The translations under genes were made by a program, and so were the position numbers. Positions 8,265 to 16,577 of a stretch of DNA of 64,000 nucleotides are shown in pieces; position 1 is the first letter of the stretch; the number at the start of each line of letters is the position of its first letter. The notes beneath the pieces are model-generated. The model worked only from the letters and a program-made list of their open reading frames with translations. It made no database searches and was not told where the DNA came from. The stretch comes from CAYVQZ01 sp964453435 (lineage in GTDB: Bacteria > Abyssobacteria > SURF-5): NCBI GenBank assembly GCA_964453435.1, contig CAYVQZ010000001.1, forward strand, positions 186,001 through 250,000. The letters run 5' to 3'.

Positions 8265-9974
8265 ATGAATTCGCTCGTGTTGTGCGTGATTGTCTATGCG
8301 GGCTTCATCGTGGCCTACAGGACGTACGGAAAATTCGTCGGGCAAAAGTTGTTTGCCATCAGCAAAGACGCTCTCACACCGGCCCAGGAAATCAATGACG
8401 GGACCGATTACGTCCCAACCAGAAAAGAGATTCTTTTCGGACATCACTTCACCTCGATTGCCGGAACCGGCCCGATTGTCGGACCCGCGATCGGCGTGAT
8501 CTGGGGATGGGTTCCCGCCATTGTGTGGGTCGTCGTGGGTTCCATTGTCATGGGGGCCGTCCATGATTTCGGAGCCCTCGTGATTTCGACTCGAAATCAG
8601 GGAAAATCAATAGGAGAGGTGACAAAGGACCTCGTCAGTCCGACGTCGCGCGTGCTGTTTCTGTTTGTGATATTCTTCGCCCTTTTCATTGTGGTTTCGA
8701 TATTCGCGATGATTATCGCTATTCTTTTCATCATGTATCCGACCCTCGTGTTCCCGATATGGATGGAGGCGCCGATAGCCGTAGGTCTGGGTTATCTTGT
8801 ATATCGGAAGAACGCCAACCCGACGGTCTTATCGATTATTGCCGTCCTACTGCTGTACGTCTTCGTGTGGGTCGGGACATACATCCCGTTCAATATGCCG
8901 GGCATAATTGCGGGCTCGCCGATGGTCACGTGGATTGTGCTGCTGATGGTGTATGCTTATATAGCATCCGTTTTGCCCGTGCAGACCCTGCTCCAACCAC
9001 GCGACTATATAAACTCCCACCAGTTGCTGATAGCGATGACCCTGCTTTTTGTTGGACTCGTAGCGGCGCATCCGCACATAAGCGCGCCCGCTTTCGTCCC
9101 TTCACCGCGTGGAGCGCCGCCCGTGTGGCCGTTCCTCTTCATTACGGTTGCGTGCGGAGCAATCTCAGGATTCCACAGCCTTGTCGCATCAGGTACTTCA
9201 TCGAAACAGATTTCGAGCGAATCACACGCGCAATTCATCGGGTATGGCGGCATGATGATGGAAGCCGCACTGGCGACAATGGTGATTTTGGCGTGCACCT
9301 CGGGTCTTGGCGGGCTCGAGGCGTGGAGTGCGCGCTATTCCAATTGGGCTGCGGCTTCCGGACTCGGCGCAAAGGTATCTGCTTTTGTCGATGGAGGCGC
9401 CAGCTTTCTTATGGCGCTCGGATTGAGCGAGACGCTGGCGGTCACGATACTCGGGGTCTTCGTCGTGAGCTTCGCGGCAACGACCTTGGATACCGCCACG
9501 AGGATTCAGCGTTACGTTGTGAGCGATCTGGCCGCAACGGTGAATTTCAAACCTTTGACGAAACGTCATCCGGCCACTGCCTTGGCGGTCTTTACCGCGC
9601 TGGCGCTCGCTCTCGCCAAGCCGGACGGCAAGGGCGCCCTTGTTCTGTGGCCGCTTTTTGGCGCAAGCAACCAACTCCTGGCCGGACTCGCCCTCATGGT
9701 TATCACCGTATATCTTTACAAGCGGGGAAAATCCATAGCGTATACGGGCATTCCAATGGTGTTCATGGTCGTAATGACCGGCTGGGCCATGGCGTTGAAC
9801 CTCGCGGACTTCTACAAGACCGGGAATTGGCTGCTATTCGGAATAAATGTCATCATCCTGCTGTTCGTTGCCTGGATGATTGTCGAAGTCATCAATATGC
9901 TCAGCAGGAAGGTTTCGACGATGAAACAACCGGCGACGGGGCAGACGGAGGAGCTCGTCGAAGGGGATAGGTGA
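8265..9974 (+). CDS. cstA: CstA-family peptide/pyruvate transporter
   Basis: This 569-residue, highly hydrophobic protein has about 14-16 membrane segments. CstA signatures are visible: FGHHFTSIAGTGPIVGPAIG, GSIVMGAVHDFGALV, CGAISGFHSLVASGTSSKQ and LWPLFGASNQLLA. CstA proteins import peptides or pyruvate during carbon starvation. The length matches the shorter bacterial form rather than the 701-residue E. coli protein. GGGAGGA precedes the ATG. It stands alone between an intergenic repeat block and a convergent signalling operon. Confidence 0.95.
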   Translation: MNSLVLCVIVYAGFIVAYRTYGKFVGQKLFAISKDALTPAQEINDGTDYVPTRKEILFGHHFTSIAGTGPIVGPAIGVIWGWVPAIVWVVVGSIVMGAVHDFGALVISTRNQGKSIGEVTKDLVSPTSRVLFLFVIFFALFIVVSIFAMIIAILFIMYPTLVFPIWMEAPIAVGLGYLVYRKNANPTVLSIIAVLLLYVFVWVGTYIPFNMPGIIAGSPMVTWIVLLMVYAYIASVLPVQTLLQPRDYINSHQLLIAMTLLFVGLVAAHPHISAPAFVPSPRGAPPVWPFLFITVACGAISGFHSLVASGTSSKQISSESHAQFIGYGGMMMEAALATMVILACTSGLGGLEAWSARYSNWAAASGLGAKVSAFVDGGASFLMALGLSETLAVTILGVFVVSFAATTLDTATRIQRYVVSDLAATVNFKPLTKRHPATALAVFTALALALAKPDGKGALVLWPLFGASNQLLAGLALMVITVYLYKRGKSIAYTGIPMVFMVVMTGWAMALNLADFYKTGNWLLFGINVIILLFVAWMIVEVINMLSRKVSTMKQPATGQTEELVEGDR

Positions 9975-10019
9975 GTTGGCCGTTCGTGTCGTAGTAGGCT
10001 CAACAGGAGAAAGATTCTT

Positions 10020-11729
10020 TCACCGGAGGGATATCCCGATCAGGCGAACGGGACCTTGATCAGATGCGACTCTCGCTCCCGATGCGATTGGCCGGGTTTC
10101 CACAACGGCGACGTTTCGCGCCAGCCTCACATCTGAGGCAAACCCGTCTATTCCTGTCTCCCAGATTCTCTCTCCGGTGATAGCGTCGTAGGCGCCAAGA
10201 TTCGAAATCGTTTTCGTCATTTCAGAAGGGTCGGCAGAGACATCGTAGAACTGCTCGCGTTCCACATAGCGCAAAGCATAAAGAAATCCTTCCCCGTATT
10301 CGAAATCTCCGCGAATTTTCGGAATCGTCCATCGCGTCTCGCCGCTCTCAACGTCAACGCCCTGCAACACCATGTCATAATTCGATAACACATGTTTGAG
10401 AGCCTTATCGAGGAGGTTCTCGGACTCGTCAAGTTTCTCCGAAAGCGTGAAGCCGGCGGATGCCCTGTCGAGCCGGACCAGCCCCGACACATACGCTAAC
10501 GGAGGACACACGACGGCCTTTCCTGCTTCCTCTCCTATTTCCGTCATCCATTCTCTGTGGCCCGACGCAAGGTCAATGCAGCTCAGGTATCCGTCCTTGG
10601 TCGAGATATAGAGATACCCGCCACAGGATTCGGCCGTACAGACCGGCTGTTCCAGCAGGGCATACTCCCACTGCGCCCTGCCATCAGTCGAGAGGAAGCG
10701 CATATTTTCCTGGTTCCAAAGGACGATTCCCGCTCCGGTGGAAACAACGGTGGAGTACGCATCTCCGGAGAAATCTTTGGTCCATTCGCATTCACCGGTG
10801 AAGCCGTCCAGCATCCGGACACGTGTGCCTTGCTGCATCGTGGCGTCCCGGGGTGAAGGCTGACCATGAGCTATTGCTTTGCTTCGCCGGCCGATGAGGA
10901 AAACACGACCCCTCTCAGCCAGCATCAGATCGGCGCTCGTGTCTTCAAACTCGCGCTCCCACAACAGTGCGCCCGAATTTATATTGACGGCGCTCACTAT
11001 CGCTCCTCCAGCGGCAACCGCTCCCGAAGGAAAAGCCGGTCCGACACGTGTGGCTGCTATGAACACGCGGTCCGTTGCCGATGCTGGCTCCGCGATGACA
11101 CGGGCATTTGGAACGGTAAATTTCCACAAAGGAGCGGGAATTTCAGAGGAGCACATCCATACCGTGTCGCCGTAATATGCGAGGCAGTGATTTCCGTCGA
11201 CAACCACAAACTCGGAGCGGCTCGCCTCATCGGGCAATTTTACATTCCACCTCGGCTTTCCCGTTTCAGTGTCGACGGCTTTCATCTCGTTATCTGCCGA
11301 CAAAAGGTAAATTAATCCGAAATCGGGGAGTACCTCATACTCTGCATGGCGGGGATTTATCTCGGAGAGTTCCCAGATTTTCTGGCCGCTGGTGTCCAAC
11401 ATTTTCATGCGGACAAAGAGGACCGCGCCCGTAACGAACACCGCGAGGGCAACCCACATGGCCACCGAAACCGCTCTATCAAGTTTCTTTTCCTTCTGCG
11501 CCCTCTCCTTTCCGCCGCGCGAACTCGTATCTCTCGCCATTTTAAGCAAATTCTTGCTCCAGCATTCACCGCCACAGACGTGGATACCTTCATGAAACTG
11601 GATGCATTGAATGCAGACCGGACTTTCACAGATTATGCATCGAGCGACAGCCGCCCTGTTCGGGTGATTTTTGCATGGAAGCTTGCGCCTGAACTGAGGG
11701 GATTCGCCCGGCAAATGCGACTCAGTCAA
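10020..11729 (-). CDS. Membrane-anchored protein: zinc finger plus PQQ-type beta-propeller
   Basis: 569 residues. The cytoplasmic N-terminus holds a B-box-like cluster (CKNHPNRAAVARCIICESPV, then CIQCIQFHEGIHVC; C19, H22, C31, C34, C39, C42, H46, H50, C52, C56) that could bind two zinc ions. A basic stretch and one membrane segment (about 87-107) follow. The rest, outside the membrane, is a propeller of PQQ-like repeats (GKPRWNVKLP, GALLWEREFE, GECEWTKDF, GHREWMTEIG, GETRWTIPK, GERIWETGID). It is the last gene of an operon with an FHA protein and a pseudokinase-AAA+ protein, gap 31 bp. The job is unknown; a sensor or scaffold spanning the membrane is my inference. Confidence 0.75.
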   Translation of the reverse strand: MTESHLPGESPQFRRKLPCKNHPNRAAVARCIICESPVCIQCIQFHEGIHVCGGECWSKNLLKMARDTSSRGGKERAQKEKKLDRAVSVAMWVALAVFVTGAVLFVRMKMLDTSGQKIWELSEINPRHAEYEVLPDFGLIYLLSADNEMKAVDTETGKPRWNVKLPDEASRSEFVVVDGNHCLAYYGDTVWMCSSEIPAPLWKFTVPNARVIAEPASATDRVFIAATRVGPAFPSGAVAAGGAIVSAVNINSGALLWEREFEDTSADLMLAERGRVFLIGRRSKAIAHGQPSPRDATMQQGTRVRMLDGFTGECEWTKDFSGDAYSTVVSTGAGIVLWNQENMRFLSTDGRAQWEYALLEQPVCTAESCGGYLYISTKDGYLSCIDLASGHREWMTEIGEEAGKAVVCPPLAYVSGLVRLDRASAGFTLSEKLDESENLLDKALKHVLSNYDMVLQGVDVESGETRWTIPKIRGDFEYGEGFLYALRYVEREQFYDVSADPSEMTKTISNLGAYDAITGERIWETGIDGFASDVRLARNVAVVETRPIASGARVASDQGPVRLIGISLR

Positions 11730-11760
11730 AGCATGTCCTCCGTGTCACTGCGAGGAAAGT

Positions 11761-12099
11761 TCACACCGATTCGAATCTCATGACAAGCATCGTGGCTCCA
11801 ACGCGAAACAGCTTCTTCGGTTCGAGTGGCAGGCTGTCGCGCACACGCTGCTTCCCTATATATGTGCCGTTCGTGCTCTGCAGGTCCTCCAAAAGGAATT
11901 GGTCCTGCGTCTTGCTGATTTTGGCGTGATTTCGGGAAATGAGATGGTCGTAGGGCAGGTGCACCACATTCTCTGTGGCCCTGCCCATTGTTATCGGCAA
12001 CTCATTGCAGGCGATAACCTTTCCGTCGTCGGGCCCGTTCATAATCTCTATGAGAATTCGACCCGTTGCTCCGTCTTCAGGGGCTTGTTGCGGCTCCAT
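11761..12099 (-). CDS. Single FHA-domain protein
   Basis: 112 residues that are almost entirely one forkhead-associated domain, a phosphothreonine-binding fold. The family residues are present: MGRATENVV, ISRNHAKIS, STNGTYIG. A short acidic/Pro N-terminus precedes it. It is 22 bp downstream of the pseudokinase gene and 31 bp upstream of the zinc-finger/propeller gene. FHA proteins usually read out Ser/Thr kinases, so its pairing with a kinase that lacks the catalytic Asp is unexpected. Confidence 0.9.
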   Translation of the reverse strand: MEPQQAPEDGATGRILIEIMNGPDDGKVIACNELPITMGRATENVVHLPYDHLISRNHAKISKTQDQFLLEDLQSTNGTYIGKQRVRDSLPLEPKKLFRVGATMLVMRFESV

Positions 12100-12121
12100 A
12101 CCTTCATCACCGTTCCGAATC

Positions 12122-14278
12122 TCATTGAATTGTCAGAATTTCTTCCACAAATCGCTCCACGTGACCTGCGCCGACGACTAACTCTCCTCGCCCGCGCTCG
12201 GAATCAGAAAAATTCAATCTGACAGACGCACAGACGCAGTCGAGCAATTCGAATGATTTGCCCGGATTCGACCTTCGCTGGATTCTGTGGGATTGCTCGA
12301 AAACAGCATACAGCGCCTCGTCGTATATTTTCACACCGTGTTCGCCTTCGAAGAAATCCCTGGCCTCCGCAAGCATCTCGAGGATTTCCTCGTTTGTTGG
12401 GTCGGGCAGGTGTAATACCTCAAAGCCTTCCATGAGCGCGCCGTGCTCGCTCTCACACGATCCAAAGCCCTCGGGTGTCGCGGTTGCGGCGACGAGCAGT
12501 CTTCCGCTCACGATATACTCATCGATAATCTCGGCGACCAGTTCTCCGAATTCGTGTGCGCCGGAGTCGAGAAACACCGGCAGGTCCTCGATGGCCAGAA
12601 TGGATTGCGAACCGCCGACCCCGTTAAAGATGTCCAACAAATCCGAAGTAAATTCATCTTCCATACGGCATCGGGCAATCAGCGCCGGAGTGCGCAGCCT
12701 GAGCATGCCGCCGTACTCGCGTCCTGCGTCCATGGCGCCCTCGCGAAGCACGCACTCCAACTGTTGCAGGAATGCTGTTTTGCCGACGCCCGGTTCGCCC
12801 ACAACAATGAGGCTTCTGGCATCGTCGAAAAGCGACGCTTGAGCTTTCTCAAGCTCGGAACGGCGACCGATGAACGGTGTATAGCATGGCGCATCGGTCG
12901 TGCACGCGATTTTGCTTGTGAACTGAGTGGTCAGTGTATCGAAGTCTTCTACGAAGATGGCCGGCCGCCGACGTTTCAGCTCGCGATGCAGCCTGTGGGC
13001 GGCAGCCTTCGTGTCAACATTCAAATTTCTTAATACGCGTACGGGAATGTTTCGGCCCTCCTCCAGAATGGCGAGGAGAACATGCTGCGGCAGCATCCGG
13101 TCATAACCGTATTTTCGCTGCATTTTCCGGGCGAGCGCCATTACGCGCCTGTAACGCGGCGTCTTTCTTATCCCCTCCCAGTACCATGGTCCCTCTCCCT
13201 TCGGAAGAGCCGAGATAATTTCCGAGCGGAGTTCGCCCGCCTCGAGCTTGTCGCCGAGAGAACTCACGACGAGACTTTCCTCCTCGTCCAAAAGACCGAA
13301 CATCAGGTGTTCCACTCCCAAATAATACTGGTTGAGCCGCCGCGACTCCTTCTTCCCCATACCCCGGACGCGAGCCACCCGGGAATGCCTCGCTTCGTCT
13401 TTGTCGACAGCGGCTTTCGGAAGTCCTTCCGCACTGAGAAGTTGGTCCACAAACTTCTCAAGTTTCTCGAAACTCCGAAAACGGTTAGCGCGTTCATGCG
13501 CCATGCATTTCAGAATGGTCTCCTCGAGCCATTTCGGACACGAACGATTCCGCAATATCGGAGAGACCGGTTCCCGGCGAACGAAATCCTTCAAGGGGTC
13601 ACCGGCCTTTGCCGACACGATGGGAACCGCCCCGGTGGCCGCCTCATACATAATCGCTCCGAAGGAATAAATGTCGGTCAGTTCATCCGCCGGCGCGCGG
13701 TCATCCACCTGTTCGGGCGCCAAATACGCCATGTCGCCGAATCCGGCTCCGTCACCGGCAAAAAGGGAAGACCTCCTGAGCGCTTCGGTAAGTCCCACGT
13801 CGGTTATCTTGGCGTTCGACCGCTGAAGCAAAATGTTGTGAGGGCAAAGCCCTCCGTGAACTACTCCCACATTTCCGTCGGGCAGCCTGGCGCCGTGAAG
13901 AAATCTCATTCCGGCTATGACCTGTTTCATGAAGGGAATTGTCTGATGAAGCGGAAGGGCCTTGCCCGGCGTGGAACTGAGAACATCAGACAGGCTGGGA
14001 CCGTCGATGTAATCTATAAAAAAATGGACAATACCATCGAATTCTTTGACCATGTATGCGCCTGCAATCTCATCGCACTCGCCAAGGTTTATCCATACCT
14101 TCGCTTTCTCGACCAGGGAACTACCCTCTACGAGCGGCAAGACGGCGTCATTCGGCCTCTTGACGACGAAAACGTTCTCTGAAATGCGGTCTCTGACCAC
14201 GTAAAGCTGCCAGATTTTGCTCCTGATTCTTTCGAGGACCACATATTGGCCGTCGATCCACTGGCCGACTTCGAACAT
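12122..14278 (-). CDS. Pseudokinase - Clp N-domain - AAA+ ATPase fusion
   Basis: 718 residues. A Ser/Thr-kinase-like domain (about 1-280) keeps the beta3 Lys (K40), a DVG in place of DFG (D160) and the APE motif (188). It lacks the glycine-rich loop, and HRDLKP is replaced by HGGLCP (141-146), so the catalytic Asp is gone. Two Clp_N-type repeats (about 315-435; HLMFGLLDEE, LPQHVLLAILEEGRN) follow. Next comes an AAA+ domain with FIGRRSELEK, Walker A GEPGVGKT (494-501) and Walker B LAIEDLP (561-567). The second AAA module of ClpA/B/C is absent. The ATG at 14278 follows GAAGGGG; an upstream ATG at 14467 overlaps the divergent gene and adds unrelated residues. It heads an operon with FHA and propeller genes. 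Confidence 0.85.
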   Translation of the reverse strand: MFEVGQWIDGQYVVLERIRSKIWQLYVVRDRISENVFVVKRPNDAVLPLVEGSSLVEKAKVWINLGECDEIAGAYMVKEFDGIVHFFIDYIDGPSLSDVLSSTPGKALPLHQTIPFMKQVIAGMRFLHGARLPDGNVGVVHGGLCPHNILLQRSNAKITDVGLTEALRRSSLFAGDGAGFGDMAYLAPEQVDDRAPADELTDIYSFGAIMYEAATGAVPIVSAKAGDPLKDFVRREPVSPILRNRSCPKWLEETILKCMAHERANRFRSFEKLEKFVDQLLSAEGLPKAAVDKDEARHSRVARVRGMGKKESRRLNQYYLGVEHLMFGLLDEEESLVVSSLGDKLEAGELRSEIISALPKGEGPWYWEGIRKTPRYRRVMALARKMQRKYGYDRMLPQHVLLAILEEGRNIPVRVLRNLNVDTKAAAHRLHRELKRRRPAIFVEDFDTLTTQFTSKIACTTDAPCYTPFIGRRSELEKAQASLFDDARSLIVVGEPGVGKTAFLQQLECVLREGAMDAGREYGGMLRLRTPALIARCRMEDEFTSDLLDIFNGVGGSQSILAIEDLPVFLDSGAHEFGELVAEIIDEYIVSGRLLVAATATPEGFGSCESEHGALMEGFEVLHLPDPTNEEILEMLAEARDFFEGEHGVKIYDEALYAVFEQSHRIQRRSNPGKSFELLDCVCASVRLNFSDSERGRGELVVGAGHVERFVEEILTIQ

Positions 14279-14321
14279 GTTCAACCCCTTCCCAAAAGGG
14301 TGAATTCCGGATGACAATAAG

Positions 14322-14350
14322 ATTATATTCGTTAAAAAGTGATAAGTCAA
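14322..14350 (-). promoter_or_regulatory. Sigma70-type promoter of the pseudokinase operon
   Basis: On the minus strand: TTGACT, a 17-bp spacer and a perfect TATAAT. The start would fall near 14315, 37 bases before the chosen ATG, and it excludes the longer start at 14467. Confidence 0.7.
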
Positions 14351-14370
14351 TGAGACGGAACTATTTTTAT

Positions 14371-14386
14371 TGGCACGAGTTATGCT
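14371..14386 (+). promoter_or_regulatory. Candidate sigma54 promoter before the PHP gene
   Basis: TGGCACGAGTTATGCT matches TGGCACG-N4-TTGCT at every consensus position but one. The predicted start near 14398 gives a 50-base leader to the gene at 14448. It overlaps a divergent sigma70 promoter region. Confidence 0.45.
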
Positions 14387-14403
14387 CCCAAAATCGGAGA
14401 ATA

Positions 14404-14432
14404 TTGACAAAAGGCTTCCCCCAAAATAGAAT
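14404..14432 (+). promoter_or_regulatory. Sigma70-type promoter before the PHP gene
   Basis: TTGACA, 17-bp spacer, TAGAAT. The start would be only about 9 bases before the ATG at 14448, so transcripts from it would be nearly leaderless, with AGGG as the only ribosome-binding element. Confidence 0.5.
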
Positions 14433-14447
14433 GGCGCCAGGGAATAT

Positions 14448-15155
14448 ATGCCACGAAACTTTCTCAAAGTCGACCTTCATACTCATACGGCGGATGACCC
14501 AGAGGAACTTATCCTGCATTCGAGCTGCGAGCTTATAGACAGGGCGCATTCACTGGGCTTTGACGCCATAAGCATTACGAACCACAATGCCATTTCATTC
14601 AGCCCCTACTTACGGGATTACGCGCGGGAACGGGAAATTATTCTGATTCCCGGCGTTGAGTTGGATATTGAACGAAAGCACGTTCTTATTGTAAACGCGA
14701 GTGAAGAGATTCTTGGAGCGCGTAACTTCAATGATCTGCGCAGGCTGAGGACATCTGCGCATATGATCGTTGCTCCACACCCGTATTTCCCCGGGTGGGC
14801 GTCGCTTCTGTGGAAGACCCGGCGCAACATCGACGTGTTCGACGCAATAGAATATTCATGGTTCTATCATAGCCGTGTGAATTTCAACATGCTCGCAATG
14901 AAAACGGCTTCGCGATACGGGCTGCCTCTGCTCTGCACGTCAGATTGTCACCATTTGCAGAACTTCGGCTCGGCGTACTCGCTGGTGTCCGCGGAAAAGG
15001 ACGCCGAAGCAATAGTGGACGCTGTCAAGGCCGGGCGAGTCGAGATTTGCGCCAACCCGTTGACATGGATGGAATTCGGCAGGCACGGGATCGACCACAT
15101 AGTCGGAACAACCGCTGGGCTGCTGAAAAACTTGCTGGTGAGCAAAGACCAATGA
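14448..15155 (+). CDS. PHP-domain metal-dependent phosphoesterase
   Basis: 235 residues, one PHP domain. The metal-binding residues are visible in order: DLHTHT (9-14), SITNHN, IPGVELD, APHPYF and TSDCHH. PHP proteins hydrolyse phosphoesters using two or three metal ions; substrates range from histidinol phosphate to nucleotides and cannot be told here. The stop codon overlaps the next ATG (ATGA), which suggests translational coupling with an exported secretin-domain protein. It is divergent from the pseudokinase operon. Confidence 0.88.
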   Translation: MPRNFLKVDLHTHTADDPEELILHSSCELIDRAHSLGFDAISITNHNAISFSPYLRDYAREREIILIPGVELDIERKHVLIVNASEEILGARNFNDLRRLRTSAHMIVAPHPYFPGWASLLWKTRRNIDVFDAIEYSWFYHSRVNFNMLAMKTASRYGLPLLCTSDCHHLQNFGSAYSLVSAEKDAEAIVDAVKAGRVEICANPLTWMEFGRHGIDHIVGTTAGLLKNLLVSKDQ

Positions 15156-15772
15156 AAAAAGCGTTGCGGCTCCTGATTGCGCTGTTCCTGGCCATCGTTC
15201 TGCAGAACGCCGAAGCCTACGAGGTCAAAAAATCCGCCCTCTACGTCTTTTTGCACGAAGTAAAGCCGACCGAGGAGGAAGGGGCGAAAGCGCTCGAGGA
15301 TGAGAACTATGCTCTGGCCCTCCGAAAGTACAGAGAAGCATTGAGAGGGTACGAAAGATTATGGAAAGATTTCCCCGACCTCCCCGAGCAGCGCCCGCGC
15401 GGGATCGACCGGATGGTGGACGAATCGATGGAAATCTGCAGGAAAGTGATCGAGGAGATCAAGGAAAAAGGGGAGGAACAGGACAAATTCCACCAGCAAT
15501 TAAGCCAAATGGTGCAAGTCGACTTCACGAAACAGGATATCTATGATGTCGCAAAATCACTGACCTTTATTACGGATGTCAACATCATAGTGGACGAAAC
15601 CGTGTTCAAATCGAATGAACTCCTGAATCCGTATGTCGACCTCAGAAACGATAACCCCATTCCGCTGAAACAGGTAATCCAACAGATTTGCCAGCAAACC
15701 GGGCTTGCGTACTCAATCGAGGAAAACCACGTTTTTATCAGCACCCGCGTGAAGCTCGACCAACAGAAATAG
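15152..15772 (+). CDS. Exported protein with a secretin/TonB short N-terminal-like domain
   Basis: 206 residues. A clear signal peptide (KKALRLLIALFLAIVLQNAEA) is followed by a helical, charged segment (about 30-115). The C-terminal 75 residues (VDFTKQDIYDVAKSLTF, then PLKQVIQQICQQTGLAYS and IEENHVFIS) have the beta-alpha-beta pattern of the STN domain of secretins and TonB receptors. No secretin barrel follows, so this is a free-standing periplasmic protein. Its start codon overlaps the PHP gene's stop. Function unknown; binding to a cell-envelope partner is the most that can be inferred. Confidence 0.7.
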   Translation: MKKALRLLIALFLAIVLQNAEAYEVKKSALYVFLHEVKPTEEEGAKALEDENYALALRKYREALRGYERLWKDFPDLPEQRPRGIDRMVDESMEICRKVIEEIKEKGEEQDKFHQQLSQMVQVDFTKQDIYDVAKSLTFITDVNIIVDETVFKSNELLNPYVDLRNDNPIPLKQVIQQICQQTGLAYSIEENHVFISTRVKLDQQK

Positions 15773-15821
15773 AACGTGATTCAGAAACCGCCCACGCCCC
15801 CCGGCCGATGCTCGCGCGGAC

Positions 15822-15849
15822 TTGATTTCCCGCCCGAAATCAGTATAAT
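15822..15849 (+). promoter_or_regulatory. Sigma70-type promoter before the OadG-like gene
   Basis: TTGATT, 16-bp spacer, perfect TATAAT. The start near 15856 leaves a 47-base leader before the ATG at 15903. Confidence 0.6.
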
Positions 15850-15902
15850 AGGACATCGTCTGCTCAAGGGATTCGTATTCCACAATAAATACAGGTGAGC
15901 CC

Positions 15903-16310
15903 ATGGAAGAGCTTATCAACAACGCCCGAGAACTGAATTGGGGCTATATAATGAGCACCTTGGTCATCCGATTTGTCGGCGTTTTCATCGTGCTCGCAAT
16001 CCTTATGATTGGCATGCAGATTCTTGGCGCGGTGGTTTCGCGGCTGGTTGCCGGGTCTGAAGAGAGGGCGGCACGCAAACGAGAACAGGAAGCACCGGCG
16101 GTGGCGATGGAAGAGGCCGCCGAAACTGAGACCGCCGACGAAGAAATGGTCGCCGCCATCGGCGCCGCGATTGCCGTGGCCATGGAATCGGAAACGAAGG
16201 CGGCCTCTATTCTTGCCGACACCGGCGTGACCGCTGACCCGTGGGCCGTGACAGGACGCGTTGCCATGATGAACGCCCGCCTTCAAGGCGGCTCCCACCG
16301 GGAACCGTGA
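15903..16310 (+). CDS. oadG: OadG-family sodium-pump decarboxylase gamma/delta subunit
   Basis: 135 residues. One membrane segment (about 18-42, VIRFVGVFIVLAILMIGM) is followed by a charged Ala/Glu linker and the conserved EEMVAAIGAAIAVAM motif. This layout is that of OadG/MmdD, which tethers the carboxyltransferase and the biotin subunit to the membrane beta subunit of sodium-translocating decarboxylases. Its soluble partners are probably those at 2543-6428, about 10 kb away. The polytopic beta subunit (OadB/MmdB) is not in the window, so pumping cannot be claimed from here. Confidence 0.75.
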   Translation: MEELINNARELNWGYIMSTLVIRFVGVFIVLAILMIGMQILGAVVSRLVAGSEERAARKREQEAPAVAMEEAAETETADEEMVAAIGAAIAVAMESETKAASILADTGVTADPWAVTGRVAMMNARLQGGSHREP

Positions 16311-16577
16311 TCAAGCTCTGCCATGTCCCTCCGCTTTCCCGAAGGTTCTTGAACCCGTAAAACCAGTCCGGAAGACCCCTTCCGCAGGATGCCTTTCGTA
16401 GTCTCAATCAAATTGTGCGCATGTCGTTCGTATCCCGCCGGGAAATCGCCGGGAGAAAACCCATCCCGCGAAAGGCCGGACCCCGAAAATCTTTCTTCCT
16501 GTCTGTTCACCGTATCCGCTGACATATTAAATAAGAAGAGAACGAGTGAGATAGATTTCAGAGAAAGGATTCCTCGG

